Positions 55,449 to 63,495 of a DNA stretch of 64,000 nucleotides are shown one piece after another. Each line of letters starts with the position of its first letter. Position 1 is the first letter of the stretch. A model generated the notes under the pieces. It was not told where the DNA came from, made no database searches, and was given only the letters and a program-made list of their open reading frames with translations. This DNA is from a virus: positions 23,476 through 87,475 of the IMG/VR virus record IMGVR_UViG_3300046373_000172. One strand, given 5' to 3'. The translations under genes and the position numbers were made by a program.

Positions 55449-55924
55449 TTCTGCCAAAACTTGCGTAAAAAGATTTTAGCACAAGGTTCTCACCCAAGTC
55501 CACACGATCCCAAGTCGAAAAGCCCCTATATATAAGACAAACCTAGTAGATATCTCATTAGTATGGGGAGTTCTCATTTTCGTGTTCGAAACGCGCTTTT
55601 GACTTTTTGACTTTTTTTTTGTGTCAGTCCATTTTTTCTGTGGCGTGATTTTCCTTATTAGGCGATTTTCAAAAAGTGGCCCTTAATCATGCGATTCTCA
55701 CAGGTCGTCTGTCATGCCTTTCATGCAACCTTGGGCATGTGACAACACCGAAACAGTGTTTTCGTTACCCTGACGCAATGTTGTTTATTTTGGATGTCTA
55801 AAAGAGTATACATTACGTAAATGTTTCTTCTGTTACTACATATATTCTCACACCAAAAAACCTGTTACTAGTAGCATGACTTTCGCACTTACACGAACCC
55901 AAGCAACATACTATAGGAAGTGAG
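55449..55924. other. AT-rich intergenic region with divergent promoters
   Basis: No gene found. A - strand extended -10 (TGCTAAAAT, 55473-55481) fits a promoter for the 54729 gene. A T-rich block near 55605-55620 contains TTTTGACTTTTTGAC and T9. GTGTCA and TGTGACA boxes echo those at 56197-56261. A + strand -10-like TACTAT lies about 15 bases before the 55925 start. Confidence 0.5.
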
Positions 55925-56167
55925 ATGTTTACATTTTTGAAAGAACTTGTCTTTCCGACACCGTCTGTACCAAAATTACTACGCTCTGCGCTCGAAGATA
56001 GCCAGCGCGAGTTGCTTTTGCTTGACATCCAGCAGCAGCACATGCTAGCCGAGGCTGAAAATTACTCCGCGGCAAGGTTGAAGCACGAAAACAGGGTAAA
56101 ACGACTGACTGACTCGCTTAAAAGGCTTGAGAATCAAGCACTTACCCGCACTGGTCCGGATGATTGA
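55925..56167 (+). CDS. Small coiled-coil protein
   Basis: An 80-residue protein; GGAAGTGAG precedes ATG 55925. Residues 20-70 are helical with heptad-like leucines (ELLLLDIQQQHMLAEAE, RVKRLTDSLKRLE). First gene of the right-hand early operon. AT-richer than the genes that follow. Function unknown. Confidence 0.7.
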   Translation: MFTFLKELVFPTPSVPKLLRSALEDSQRELLLLDIQQQHMLAEAENYSAARLKHENRVKRLTDSLKRLENQALTRTGPDD

Positions 56168-56196
56168 CACGCCACTGACTCAACTGACTCGATTTT

Positions 56197-56261
56197 TGTC
56201 AATTGACACTGACACAGCCGTGTCAGTCAGTTTTGTGTCATCTGTGTCATACTGCGTGTCA
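56197..56261. promoter_or_regulatory. Cluster of TGTCA boxes with a central dyad
   Basis: Seven TGTCA/TGACA boxes in 65 bases (56197, 56204, 56210, 56221, 56236, 56245, 56257), with a further TGACA at 56165. ACTGACAC and GTGTCAGT form a perfect dyad with a 4-base centre at 56208-56227. One box is part of TTGACA, a perfect -35. Likely an operator array for the operon beginning at 56314. Confidence 0.6.
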
Positions 56262-56313
56262 GACCCGCACAAGTTGTGCGGCCTCCCGCACAAACCTCCA
56301 AAAGGACCAAGAA

Positions 56314-57144
56314 ATGATCCAAAATCCTGCCATCGGCCAGGCCTCCGGCATGTTCACCATCATCGGCAACGCCCCTAGTCAGAGCGGCCACCGCTACTGG
56401 GTGGTGAGGTGCCACTGTGGCGCCGAGCACGTCGCACGCGGCGCTCACCTCAAGGTCGGCCGCATGCCCAAGTGTGACCACGCACAGGGCAAGATGACCC
56501 TGATAGACAGGGAAATCAGCAAGCAAGCCCAGAACCTGCCACCCGAGGGCTTGGGCAAGTTCGTCCAGGGCCAGTCCAACGAGATCCAGGACCTGAGAGA
56601 CACCGTCGAACTGTTCGACGGGCGCATCAGCGCCGCAGTGCGCCTGGCCAGCCACACCGCCGACAGCCTGAAGGACGTGCAACGCTTGGACATCGCCGAC
56701 ATCCGGGACCAGCTCCGGGAACTCAAAGCCTACGTCATGCGCATGCCCGAGCCGCCCGAAGCCCCTCCCACGCCCGAGGTGGACGAGCACGGCCGGACTT
56801 GGGTCGACACCGACCGCAACGCCGAGACCGACCCGAAGACGCACCAGCGCAATCCCTTCCACTTCGACAACCTGTTCCGGGACTTCCCTAAGGAGACCTG
56901 GCCAGAGCGCCGCAAGGCCAACTTGGAAGAGGCCCACCGCCTGCTGGCCCTGCCGTACAACTTTCGCACGCTGGAACAGATGGAAGAGTGCCTGTCGCGC
57001 TTCACGGTCGAGTACCGCCTGCTGGTCAAGCAGAGCCTGCAAACGACCCATGACCCTGTGCTGAGCCAGCAGCTCAGCGACTTGAACCTGTTGATGCGCC
57101 GGCAGGTGAATCCGTTCGCCTGGAACCGTAAACCCGAGGAGTAA
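56314..57144 (+). CDS. Hypothetical protein with small Cys-containing N-terminal domain
   Basis: A 276-residue protein starting at ATG 56314 (AAAGGA upstream). The N terminus YWVVRCHCGAEHVARGAHLK then KCDH has the Cys/His pattern of a small metal-binding phage domain. A long helix with Asp/Arg (residues about 90-150), a Pro-rich linker and a helical C terminus follow. Function unknown; first gene of the dense right-hand cluster. Confidence 0.72.
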   Translation: MIQNPAIGQASGMFTIIGNAPSQSGHRYWVVRCHCGAEHVARGAHLKVGRMPKCDHAQGKMTLIDREISKQAQNLPPEGLGKFVQGQSNEIQDLRDTVELFDGRISAAVRLASHTADSLKDVQRLDIADIRDQLRELKAYVMRMPEPPEAPPTPEVDEHGRTWVDTDRNAETDPKTHQRNPFHFDNLFRDFPKETWPERRKANLEEAHRLLALPYNFRTLEQMEECLSRFTVEYRLLVKQSLQTTHDPVLSQQLSDLNLLMRRQVNPFAWNRKPEE

Positions 57145-57147
57145 CCC

Positions 57148-57309
57148 ATGCTTGCCCTGAAGATCCAACAGTACCTCGCCACCCTGGACGACGAAGTCGT
57201 CCGGGACGACCAGATGACCGAACGCCAGGCCGCAGAAGCCCTGCTGAAAGACTTCAGCCAATTCCTGCAACCCAGCCCAACCACAACCCTCCAACCACAG
57301 GATTGCTAA
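57148..57309 (+). CDS. Tiny hypothetical protein
   Basis: A 53-residue protein starting at ATG 57148, three bases after the previous stop, with GAGG upstream. Helical with a Pro/Thr/Gln-rich tail. Function unknown. Confidence 0.6.
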   Translation: MLALKIQQYLATLDDEVVRDDQMTERQAAEALLKDFSQFLQPSPTTTLQPQDC

Positions 57310-57310
57310 C

Positions 57311-57679
57311 ATGCCCACCATCCGAGAAAACCTGATCCAGGCCATCGCCGCCGTCAAGGCCCGCCCTGAACACCTCTTCGACCTCGACAAGTACATACAA
57401 GAGCGAGAGTGCGGCACCCTCTTCTGCACCGCGGGTCTGCTCTGCCACACGCCACACTTCCAAGGGATGGGCTGGCACATGGAGGGGTCCTATCCTGCGG
57501 TTTCTGACACTGGAAGCTTCGACGAGCAGGCAGAGATCGCTTTGGGCGAGCACACCTACGGCCGCCTCTTCTGTCAGCGTGGCGGCGGTTACTGGGACGG
57601 CGAGTTGCTCGAACCAGGCATGACCGACAAAGACCTGGCGCTGGCCCGCCTGCACCGACAACTGGAGGAGTACGCATGA
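57311..57679 (+). CDS. CGT-x-x-C family protein, copy 1
   Basis: A 122-residue protein. N-terminal NLIQAIAAVKARPEHLFDLDKY, then CGTLFCTAGLL, a GxxYWD segment and a C-terminal DKDLALARLHRQLEEYA. The same frame of motifs returns in three nearby genes (57676, 58289, 60268). The CGTxxC with a following G resembles small phage and bacterial proteins of unknown function. Confidence 0.8.
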   Translation: MPTIRENLIQAIAAVKARPEHLFDLDKYIQERECGTLFCTAGLLCHTPHFQGMGWHMEGSYPAVSDTGSFDEQAEIALGEHTYGRLFCQRGGGYWDGELLEPGMTDKDLALARLHRQLEEYA

Positions 57680-58059
57680 GCATCCTGAATAACCTCGACA
57701 TCGCCATCCAGGCCGTCACCGACCAACCCGAAAAGCTGTTCGACTTGGCCTCCTACATCTGCAAGACCGAGTGCGGCACGCTGTACTGCACCGCCGGCGT
57801 GCTGGCGCAGCACCCGCACTTCCAGGCCTTGGGCTGGACGCTGGCCTGCGGCTTGGTCGGGATCCGGAGCACCCAAGGCACGCTCAGCCTCCAGCAAGGC
57901 GCAGACAGCCACCTCGGCGAAGACGCCTGGAATCGCCTGCTGGCGCCGCGCGGAGAAGGCGTCTGGGACCAGATCTACATGACCAAGCCCATCTCCGACA
58001 AAGGCCTCGCGCTGGCCCGCCTGAAGGCCCAGGGCGCCATCTACGCCCGCAATCCATGA
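57676..58059 (+). CDS. CGT-x-x-C family protein, copy 2
   Basis: A 127-residue paralogue: PEKLFDLASYICKTECGTLY followed by CTAGVL, PRGEGVWD, and DKGLALARLKAQ. Overlaps copy 1 by four bases. It is closest to copy 1, so the pair probably arose by the latest duplication. Confidence 0.8.
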   Translation: MSILNNLDIAIQAVTDQPEKLFDLASYICKTECGTLYCTAGVLAQHPHFQALGWTLACGLVGIRSTQGTLSLQQGADSHLGEDAWNRLLAPRGEGVWDQIYMTKPISDKGLALARLKAQGAIYARNP

Positions 58060-58292
58060 CGCCCTACGCCCTGCCGGTGCAAGTCGTCGGTAACTACCTC
58101 CTCGACGCCTGCGGTCAGGAAATGGCGCACCTGCTTGACGCCAGCGAAGAACAAAAGGCCTTCCTCGTCAAGTGCATCAACGACCACCACACCCTCATCC
58201 AGGCCCTGAAACAGGCCACCCACTTGGCCCACAGCCAGCAAAACGCCGATCTGTTCAAGATCGTCACCCGAACCTTGGAGAAGACGAAATGA
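58056..58292 (+). CDS. Small helical protein
   Basis: A 78-residue protein, ATG 58056 in an ATGA overlap. EEQKAFLVKCINDHHTLIQAL resembles EFIVHAVNNHAKLRDAL in the gene at 63492-63774, so the two may be distant copies. Function unknown. Confidence 0.7.
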   Translation: MTPYALPVQVVGNYLLDACGQEMAHLLDASEEQKAFLVKCINDHHTLIQALKQATHLAHSQQNADLFKIVTRTLEKTK

Positions 58293-58672
58293 CACCACGA
58301 GAAAATATCCAACTGCTCATCAGCCTGATCGAGCAGGAGCCTGGATCCCAGATCAATCTGAACAAGTTCAACAGCGACTGCGGCACGATTCACTGCAACC
58401 TTGGGCTGGCCGGCACGCATGAACACTTCAAGGCGCAGGGCCTGGTGATGGGCTGGCACGGCAAAAAGCCTCGCCAAGTCCTCGTCCTCACTCTGAACGG
58501 CAGCAGCCCAATAAACGAGACTGAAACGCTCAACGCGATGTTCGGCCCGCAGTCCTGGGAGCGCTGCTTTGCGCCGGCTGGCTTGGGCCTGTGGGACATC
58601 GACCTGCTGCTCGGATCGCACAAAGACCTGGCGCTGGCCAGACTCAACAAACAACTGGAGCAACTGCCATGA
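58289..58672 (+). CDS. CGT-x-x-C family protein, copy 3
   Basis: A 127-residue paralogue: NIQLLISLIEQEPGS, DCGTIHCNLGLAG, FAPAGLGLWD and HKDLALARLNKQLEQL. The middle of the protein differs strongly from copies 1 and 2 while both ends are kept. Confidence 0.8.
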   Translation: MTPRENIQLLISLIEQEPGSQINLNKFNSDCGTIHCNLGLAGTHEHFKAQGLVMGWHGKKPRQVLVLTLNGSSPINETETLNAMFGPQSWERCFAPAGLGLWDIDLLLGSHKDLALARLNKQLEQLP

Positions 58673-59058
58673 CCCTGCAAGAAATCTTCGACAAAGTCAG
58701 TGCCCACCTGCTGACCCAGAACGCCAAGTCTATGGACGACGGCATCTGCTCTTACCGCGGCCAAAACGGCCGGATGTGCGCAGCTGGCCGTCTCATCAAA
58801 GACGAGTTTTACGCTAGCGCTTTCGAGGGCCGCACTTCAAGGAGCAAAGCCGTCGTGAAAGCCTTGGTCGCCTCGGGCGTGTTCGACTGGAGTGAGGTTT
58901 CCCTGGTCCGGCCAGACTCGGAGAACTTCGAAGGCCACAAGCTCGACCTGGTGTGCTCGTTGCAGATTCTCCACGATGACGATCGTCCGGCCTACTGGCC
59001 TAGCCGGCTGCGTGTCCTGGCACGGCGTTACGACCTCACCTTCAAGGAGCCAAAATGA
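58669..59058 (+). CDS. Small Cys-containing phage protein
   Basis: A 129-residue protein. SMDDGICSYRGQNGRMCAAG followed by RLIKDEFYA is a C-x-Y-x-G...C-x-x-G pattern shared by small phage proteins of unknown function. The C-terminal half is basic and helical. Overlaps the previous stop. Confidence 0.72.
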   Translation: MTLQEIFDKVSAHLLTQNAKSMDDGICSYRGQNGRMCAAGRLIKDEFYASAFEGRTSRSKAVVKALVASGVFDWSEVSLVRPDSENFEGHKLDLVCSLQILHDDDRPAYWPSRLRVLARRYDLTFKEPK

Positions 59059-59306
59059 GCCTTTTCGAAATCGTCGAATCCGACATCGCCGTCCTGCACG
59101 GCGACCAAGGCTGGGTCAACGTCGGCGCCCACGCCATCAGAATCACCAACCACGGCGGCAACCTGCAAGTCGAGGCCTTCGCCAACACCAACGAGGACGA
59201 CGCGCTGGCTTGGCTGCGCGTGAACAAGGAGACGGCCGTCAACGCCGGCGGGCAAGGGCCGGACGAGCTTGGGCAGGCCTTCGAGGAGACCTTCCATGCA
59301 TCCTGA
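59055..59306 (+). CDS. Small acidic protein
   Basis: An 83-residue acidic protein with a beta-rich first half (DIAVLHGDQGWVNVGAHAIR) and a helical end. Overlaps the next start by 11 bases. Function unknown. Confidence 0.68.
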   Translation: MSLFEIVESDIAVLHGDQGWVNVGAHAIRITNHGGNLQVEAFANTNEDDALAWLRVNKETAVNAGGQGPDELGQAFEETFHAS

Positions 59307-59610
59307 CACCGCCAAAGTGCTGCGACAGGCTATTCAGGCCCTGGGCGGAGTCCAGTACACCTGCTTGGCCATCTGCGACGCGGTGCCGGAAGACTTGGAG
59401 AGCGCCGAGGACTTGAAGGACGACGCCATCTGGCTGTACCGCACAATCGCTTTGGCCGGCCCCGACAACAGCGCAGCAGACGGCTTCGACGGTACAAGCA
59501 AGCCCTGTTGGTGGAACAAGGAGTCACCCTTCAAAGAGGAACGCACAGCCATGCTCGAACTTGCAGCGCTGTCGGCCGAGCGCGTACTGGAGATCGAAAA
59601 TGCATCCTGA
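59296..59610 (+). CDS. MHPDTAK family protein, copy 1
   Basis: A 104-residue protein: MHPDTAKVLRQAIQ, YTCLAICDAV, CWWN and ERTAMLELAALSAERVLE. Clearly a paralogue of the next gene over its full length. Confidence 0.78.
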   Translation: MHPDTAKVLRQAIQALGGVQYTCLAICDAVPEDLESAEDLKDDAIWLYRTIALAGPDNSAADGFDGTSKPCWWNKESPFKEERTAMLELAALSAERVLEIENAS

Positions 59611-60271
59611 CACCGCCAAGATCCTGCGCCGGGCGGTCCACTACCTGCCCATCACCACGTACAGCTGCCTGGCCATTAACCGAGCGGTCCAAGAGCGGAA
59701 GGATCTGTACACAGGGTGTGAGCGCTTCGACCTGCGCAGTGACGCCGGCCAACTCTACGGCCAAATCAGCTTTGCCCTGGGAGACGATCCCGACAACTGG
59801 GAGGCGAACGAGTGCCACCCGCCGCCCTGGTGGAATAGCCCGGACCCACACCTGCAAGAGCGCACCGACATGCTCACCTTAGCCGCCCTTTCCGCTGAAC
59901 GCATCCTGGAGGCCGAAATGGCACTGCGCGCTGAAAAGCTGGCCATCCTGAAGAGGGCCTATAAGGTCCTGGGGACCAACAACCTTGGGCTGTGCTACGC
60001 CATTGAGTATGCTGCGCTCCCTGGCTCCTTCGAGTCCAAGGAGCGCAGGGCCATGCGCTACCTGCTTGGCTACGTCAAGCGAAGCCTGAAAGGCTACTCC
60101 TGGTTACAGGGTTGGCTGGAGGGTCAAGACATCGTGGTGTTTCCCAGGGATTCCCGAGGCCGTCTTACCTACGGCCCTGTACAACACGCACGCCTCCTGG
60201 CTACCCGAAAGGCATGGTGTCAGTGGCTCGCCAACTGCTACGAAGAAGACCTCCAGAAAGGATTGACATGA
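59600..60271 (+). CDS. MHPDTAK family protein, copy 2 with extra domain
   Basis: A 223-residue protein. Residues 1-110 repeat copy 1 (MHPDTAKILRRAV, YSCLAINRAV, PPWWN, ERTDMLTLAALSAERILE). The C-terminal 110 residues are an added helical, basic domain (RAMRYLLGYVKRSLKGYSW). The two copies overlap by 11 bases. Confidence 0.78.
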   Translation: MHPDTAKILRRAVHYLPITTYSCLAINRAVQERKDLYTGCERFDLRSDAGQLYGQISFALGDDPDNWEANECHPPPWWNSPDPHLQERTDMLTLAALSAERILEAEMALRAEKLAILKRAYKVLGTNNLGLCYAIEYAALPGSFESKERRAMRYLLGYVKRSLKGYSWLQGWLEGQDIVVFPRDSRGRLTYGPVQHARLLATRKAWCQWLANCYEEDLQKGLT

Positions 60272-60621
60272 CCATCCAAGACAACCTCAAGACCCTCATC
60301 GACTTGGTCGAGAACGAACCTGAACACCTGATCGATCTGGCCTTTTACGAGTGCGGCAGCGCCTGCGGCACCCTGCACTGCACGCTTGGGCTGGCCGCCG
60401 CGTCGGGCAAGTTCCCTTTCGGCGTCAAAGACGGGACGCTCACGAGCGTCCTCGGAGACGACTTCAGCACCAAGAGCCTGGACCCACTCTTTGGCCCGAA
60501 AGCCTACAGCAACCTGTTCGCCACAGCCGGAGTTGGGCTCAGGGATAAAAAATTCCCATACATTGGCGACAAAGCCTTGGCCCTCGCCCGCCTGCGCGCC
60601 CAGCTGGAGTCCCTGTCATGA
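60268..60621 (+). CDS. CGT-x-x-C family protein, copy 4
   Basis: A 117-residue paralogue: NLKTLIDLVENEPEHLIDLA, ACGTLHCTLGLA, ATAGVGLRD and DKALALARLRAQLESL. Separated from the other copies by the MHPDTAK pair, so the block has been shuffled after duplication. Confidence 0.8.
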   Translation: MTIQDNLKTLIDLVENEPEHLIDLAFYECGSACGTLHCTLGLAAASGKFPFGVKDGTLTSVLGDDFSTKSLDPLFGPKAYSNLFATAGVGLRDKKFPYIGDKALALARLRAQLESLS

Positions 60622-60986
60622 ACCCGCCAAGACTCAACATCGACAATCTCCTGTACGGAGACCAGCCTGTGCCAGCCAGAAACGCCTTGGAGCGCAAGGT
60701 CGTCTGGAACCTGCTCACCTACCTGCAAACGGCTGGCTTCCACGTTCAAGCTGTCAACGACGGCGAGAACATCGACAAGGTCGCCACGCCGCAAGAGGCC
60801 ATGGAGCTGGTCTTCAACCTGGACGATTGCGTCGTCTACATGCACAAGCCCGGCTACGGCAGTCACGGCGTCCAGATCGTGCTTGGGAACGGCGTCGACG
60901 TCATCAGCGACCACAGCTATTTCGAAGACGACCGGGACGGCTTCCGCCAGGTGATGGACGACTTCGACGCGGAGGACTTGGGATGA
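60618..60986 (+). CDS. Hypothetical protein
   Basis: A 122-residue alpha/beta protein with an acidic C terminus (YFEDDRDGFRQVMDDFDAED). Helix LERKVVWNLLTYLQTAGF, strands HVQAVNDGE and CVVYMHK. Function unknown. Overlaps both neighbours by four bases. Confidence 0.7.
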   Translation: MNPPRLNIDNLLYGDQPVPARNALERKVVWNLLTYLQTAGFHVQAVNDGENIDKVATPQEAMELVFNLDDCVVYMHKPGYGSHGVQIVLGNGVDVISDHSYFEDDRDGFRQVMDDFDAEDLG

Positions 60987-61234
60987 ACCTGCCAGAAACG
61001 ATCAGCGCCATGCGAGAGATGGCCTCCAGCCCGGTCTACGCCTTCCGCCAGCCGGCGCTCACGTCCGCCGCCTTCTACCTGAACGCCCAGCGGATCGAAA
61101 ACGACGCCTTGCGCCGCAAGGTCGAGGTGTTGAGCGCCATCGTCAGCCGTCGGCGGCCAGCGCCGCTCGACATCACGCCTGAAGAATTCGAAGCCCTCCT
61201 CGAAATCGGCGTCATCCAAAGGAGCAACACATGA
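60983..61234 (+). CDS. Small helical protein
   Basis: An 83-residue protein, ATGA-coupled on both sides. Helical with a basic segment SRRRPAP and DITPEEFEALLEIG at the end. Function unknown. Confidence 0.65.
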   Translation: MNLPETISAMREMASSPVYAFRQPALTSAAFYLNAQRIENDALRRKVEVLSAIVSRRRPAPLDITPEEFEALLEIGVIQRSNT

Positions 61235-61581
61235 CCAAGATCGCACTGCTCCAGGCAGCCAGGCTCTACCTGACGACCCACGAGGCTCACAGGTGGCGCG
61301 GCCTGTGCATTGCCTTGGGCGAGTCCGCCTATGCCGACCACCCCGACGACTACGACCTGCAAGCCTTGTGCGACGAGGTGCAGCAGCAGATCACCGACGC
61401 GCTGGAAGACCTGGGTGGCTACGGCTACGGCTACCTGGGTAAGTACTTGGATAACCTCTGGGGTCATGAGGTGACCCCAGAAGCGCTGCTGCAAGCCCGC
61501 CTGCTTTGGCTGGACAGAATCATTCTGGCCGAGACCATGGGCGAGCCCTTCCCACTGCCACCTATTCCGGAGCCAACATGA
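61231..61581 (+). CDS. GEP-tail family protein, copy 1
   Basis: A 116-residue protein: RGLCIALGESAY, QQITDALEDLG, EALLQARLLWLDRIILAE and a final MGEPFPLPPIP. Its neighbour at 61578 has the same order, so they are paralogues. Tyr/Gly-rich centre (GGYGYGYLGKYL). Confidence 0.72.
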   Translation: MTKIALLQAARLYLTTHEAHRWRGLCIALGESAYADHPDDYDLQALCDEVQQQITDALEDLGGYGYGYLGKYLDNLWGHEVTPEALLQARLLWLDRIILAETMGEPFPLPPIPEPT

Positions 61582-61916
61582 ACCACCTCCACACCCTGCT
61601 CGTTCGCACCCGCGAAATCTTCTCCTACAGGGACCAAGGCTACTATGAGGGCATCTGCCTCGCGGCGGAGATCGCCCGTGTAGAACTTGGCTATGGCCAG
61701 AACAACCTGCAAGGTTACCGGGCCTACGAAGGCCTGGACTTCCATATCGCCCAAGCCCTGGGCGCCCAAGAGTACTACCCTCAGTGGCTGCGCCGGCAAC
61801 TCGACCGGCCTGTGACTGATGAGGAAGCGTACCGAGGCCGCCTTGCCTGGCTGGACGCGATGACCATTGCCGCTGAAAAGGGCGAACCCCTACCACCGCC
61901 TGCTTTACCGAAGTAA
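61578..61916 (+). CDS. GEP-tail family protein, copy 2
   Basis: A 112-residue paralogue: EGICLAAEIARVELGY, DFHIAQALGAQEYYP, EEAYRGRLAWLDAMTIAAE and KGEPLPPPALP. Coupled to copy 1 by ATGA. Function unknown. Confidence 0.72.
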   Translation: MNHLHTLLVRTREIFSYRDQGYYEGICLAAEIARVELGYGQNNLQGYRAYEGLDFHIAQALGAQEYYPQWLRRQLDRPVTDEEAYRGRLAWLDAMTIAAEKGEPLPPPALPK

Positions 61917-61937
61917 TCCACCATCCAGGACCCCAAC

Positions 61938-62162
61938 ATGACCACGCCCATCACCAAAGAGCAGCAAGCCTCCATCGAAGCAGGATGGCGCAGCCGCGCC
62001 GCCACGCAAGGCTACAACCCTCGGCACATGGAATACAAGCGCGCCGAACTCGAATACTTTATGGGCGCCATGCAGGCGCTCGACTCCTTGGGCCTGTCCG
62101 GGCCGCCGATCTGGATCTTCAATGTGGTTGGCGGCAGGCCTATTGTGGAGGAGATCAAGTGA
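61938..62162 (+). CDS. Small hypothetical protein
   Basis: A 74-residue protein with a helical N-terminal half (KEQQASIEAGWRSRAATQGY) and a hydrophobic strand PPIWIFNVVGG. The 21-base gap before it is one of the few in this operon. Function unknown. Confidence 0.68.
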   Translation: MTTPITKEQQASIEAGWRSRAATQGYNPRHMEYKRAELEYFMGAMQALDSLGLSGPPIWIFNVVGGRPIVEEIK

Positions 62163-62713
62163 GCTATCCACCCCTGCCCGACGCCATCGCCCACGACACC
62201 ATCAACGGCAAAGTCGTCCGCCAATACTTCGACGCCGACCAGATGAAAGCTTACTTCGATCTTGGGGTCAAGGAAGGGCAGTTCGAGCGCTTGATAGACG
62301 AAGTTGTGCGCGAATCCAAGATGGCCGAGGCCCTAAAGATCCTGGGCGAGTATTTCCGCCAGATCGAGGACAACGCGCAGCAATTAGGCGTGGAAGACGT
62401 TCGCACAAGGGCCAAGCATATGGCTGACTTGGTCGACCGCGTGCTGGCCGAGACCAAGACGCCCACGACGCCCACGACGCCCACCCCACCCCTCGAACCT
62501 GTCGACGGCGACCTCTTGCCGCCCATCGGTAGCCGGGTGCGCATCCACCTGAACAGCCAAGACGCCTGGGTCGAGCACACCGTGGTCGGCTACTACGTCT
62601 GGGGCGCAAAGATCCAGTTCCACCACCGCGTCTTCGTGCGGGTGGTGGACGACCAAGGCTATCTCAACGCCCGCCTGCTGTGTGACGTCCGGCCTGTCAA
62701 GGCTTCAACGTGA
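62159..62713 (+). CDS. Hypothetical protein with PTT linker (GTG start)
   Basis: A 184-residue protein; GTG 62159 overlaps the previous stop as GTGA, the only good start. A helical N-terminal domain (residues 20-95), a TPTTPTTPTPP linker near 100-111 and a beta-rich C-terminal domain (GSRVRIHLNSQDAW, VRVVDDQGYL). Two-domain layout but no family recognised. Confidence 0.7.
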   Translation: MSYPPLPDAIAHDTINGKVVRQYFDADQMKAYFDLGVKEGQFERLIDEVVRESKMAEALKILGEYFRQIEDNAQQLGVEDVRTRAKHMADLVDRVLAETKTPTTPTTPTPPLEPVDGDLLPPIGSRVRIHLNSQDAWVEHTVVGYYVWGAKIQFHHRVFVRVVDDQGYLNARLLCDVRPVKAST

Positions 62714-62763
62714 TCCCGCCGCGCTTACCCGACCCACCGCACAAACCCACCCAAGGACCCAAT

Positions 62764-63495
62764 ATGAACGACTACGTAGAATTTGACCTGGCCGCCGCCA
62801 AGGCCGGCGCCCCGTACAGCTGCCGCAACGGAGATGAGGCGACCGTGCTGAACTGGGGAAGCCGCGCGCCGGTGTACTCCCTGCCCGGCGTGCGCACGGC
62901 CAAGGACATCACTACGGCGTGGATGGCTGACGGGTCTTACAGCAAGGAAGACAAGCACCACCTGTACGACCTAGTCATGCGTCCCCTCGGCACGATCGAC
63001 GGCAAGCCGGTGTTCGTCGGCGACCGTCTGGTTGACATGGTGGGCCAGGAGTTCACCGTGACGCCGTCGCACAAGGCTCTGACCAGGTACACCTGGCCAG
63101 AGCCTCCTCGGGAGTACCCGAAAAGCCAGATCGACTTCACCGGGTTCTGCCAGGCTATGAGGGAAGCCGGTTTCGAGACGGCCGCCAGCGTGAGCCGCAC
63201 AGGTAACCTGAGCCTCACGCTCAACAGCGTTGAAAGCCTGAACAGCCTGTCCCAGTGCCTGGTCAACGCCATCATCAAGTTCGCCATCGACGCCGAGATC
63301 GTCGTGCCGACGGAGGACGTGCGCAAGCGGCACGACCTGGCCAAAGAAGTGCTGTTGCGTGGCCAAGCCGCCCGTGACCTGGCCGTCGCCGAGGCTGTCG
63401 CCAAGGCCACATTTAACGCGGCGAACATGGAGCGCCGTGCCTACTCCGACCTGGGCCTCAACCTCCCAGCCATCATCGCCAAGGTGCCGACATGA
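62764..63495 (+). CDS. Hypothetical protein
   Basis: A 243-residue protein from ATG 62764, which has AAGGA at the right distance; a frame extension to a GTG at 62710 is possible. N-terminal SCRNGDEATVLNWGS and a beta-rich half with DGKPVFVGDRLVDMVGQEF; a helical C terminus with AKEVLLRGQAARDLAVAEAV. Function unknown. Confidence 0.7.
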   Translation: MNDYVEFDLAAAKAGAPYSCRNGDEATVLNWGSRAPVYSLPGVRTAKDITTAWMADGSYSKEDKHHLYDLVMRPLGTIDGKPVFVGDRLVDMVGQEFTVTPSHKALTRYTWPEPPREYPKSQIDFTGFCQAMREAGFETAASVSRTGNLSLTLNSVESLNSLSQCLVNAIIKFAIDAEIVVPTEDVRKRHDLAKEVLLRGQAARDLAVAEAVAKATFNAANMERRAYSDLGLNLPAIIAKVPT

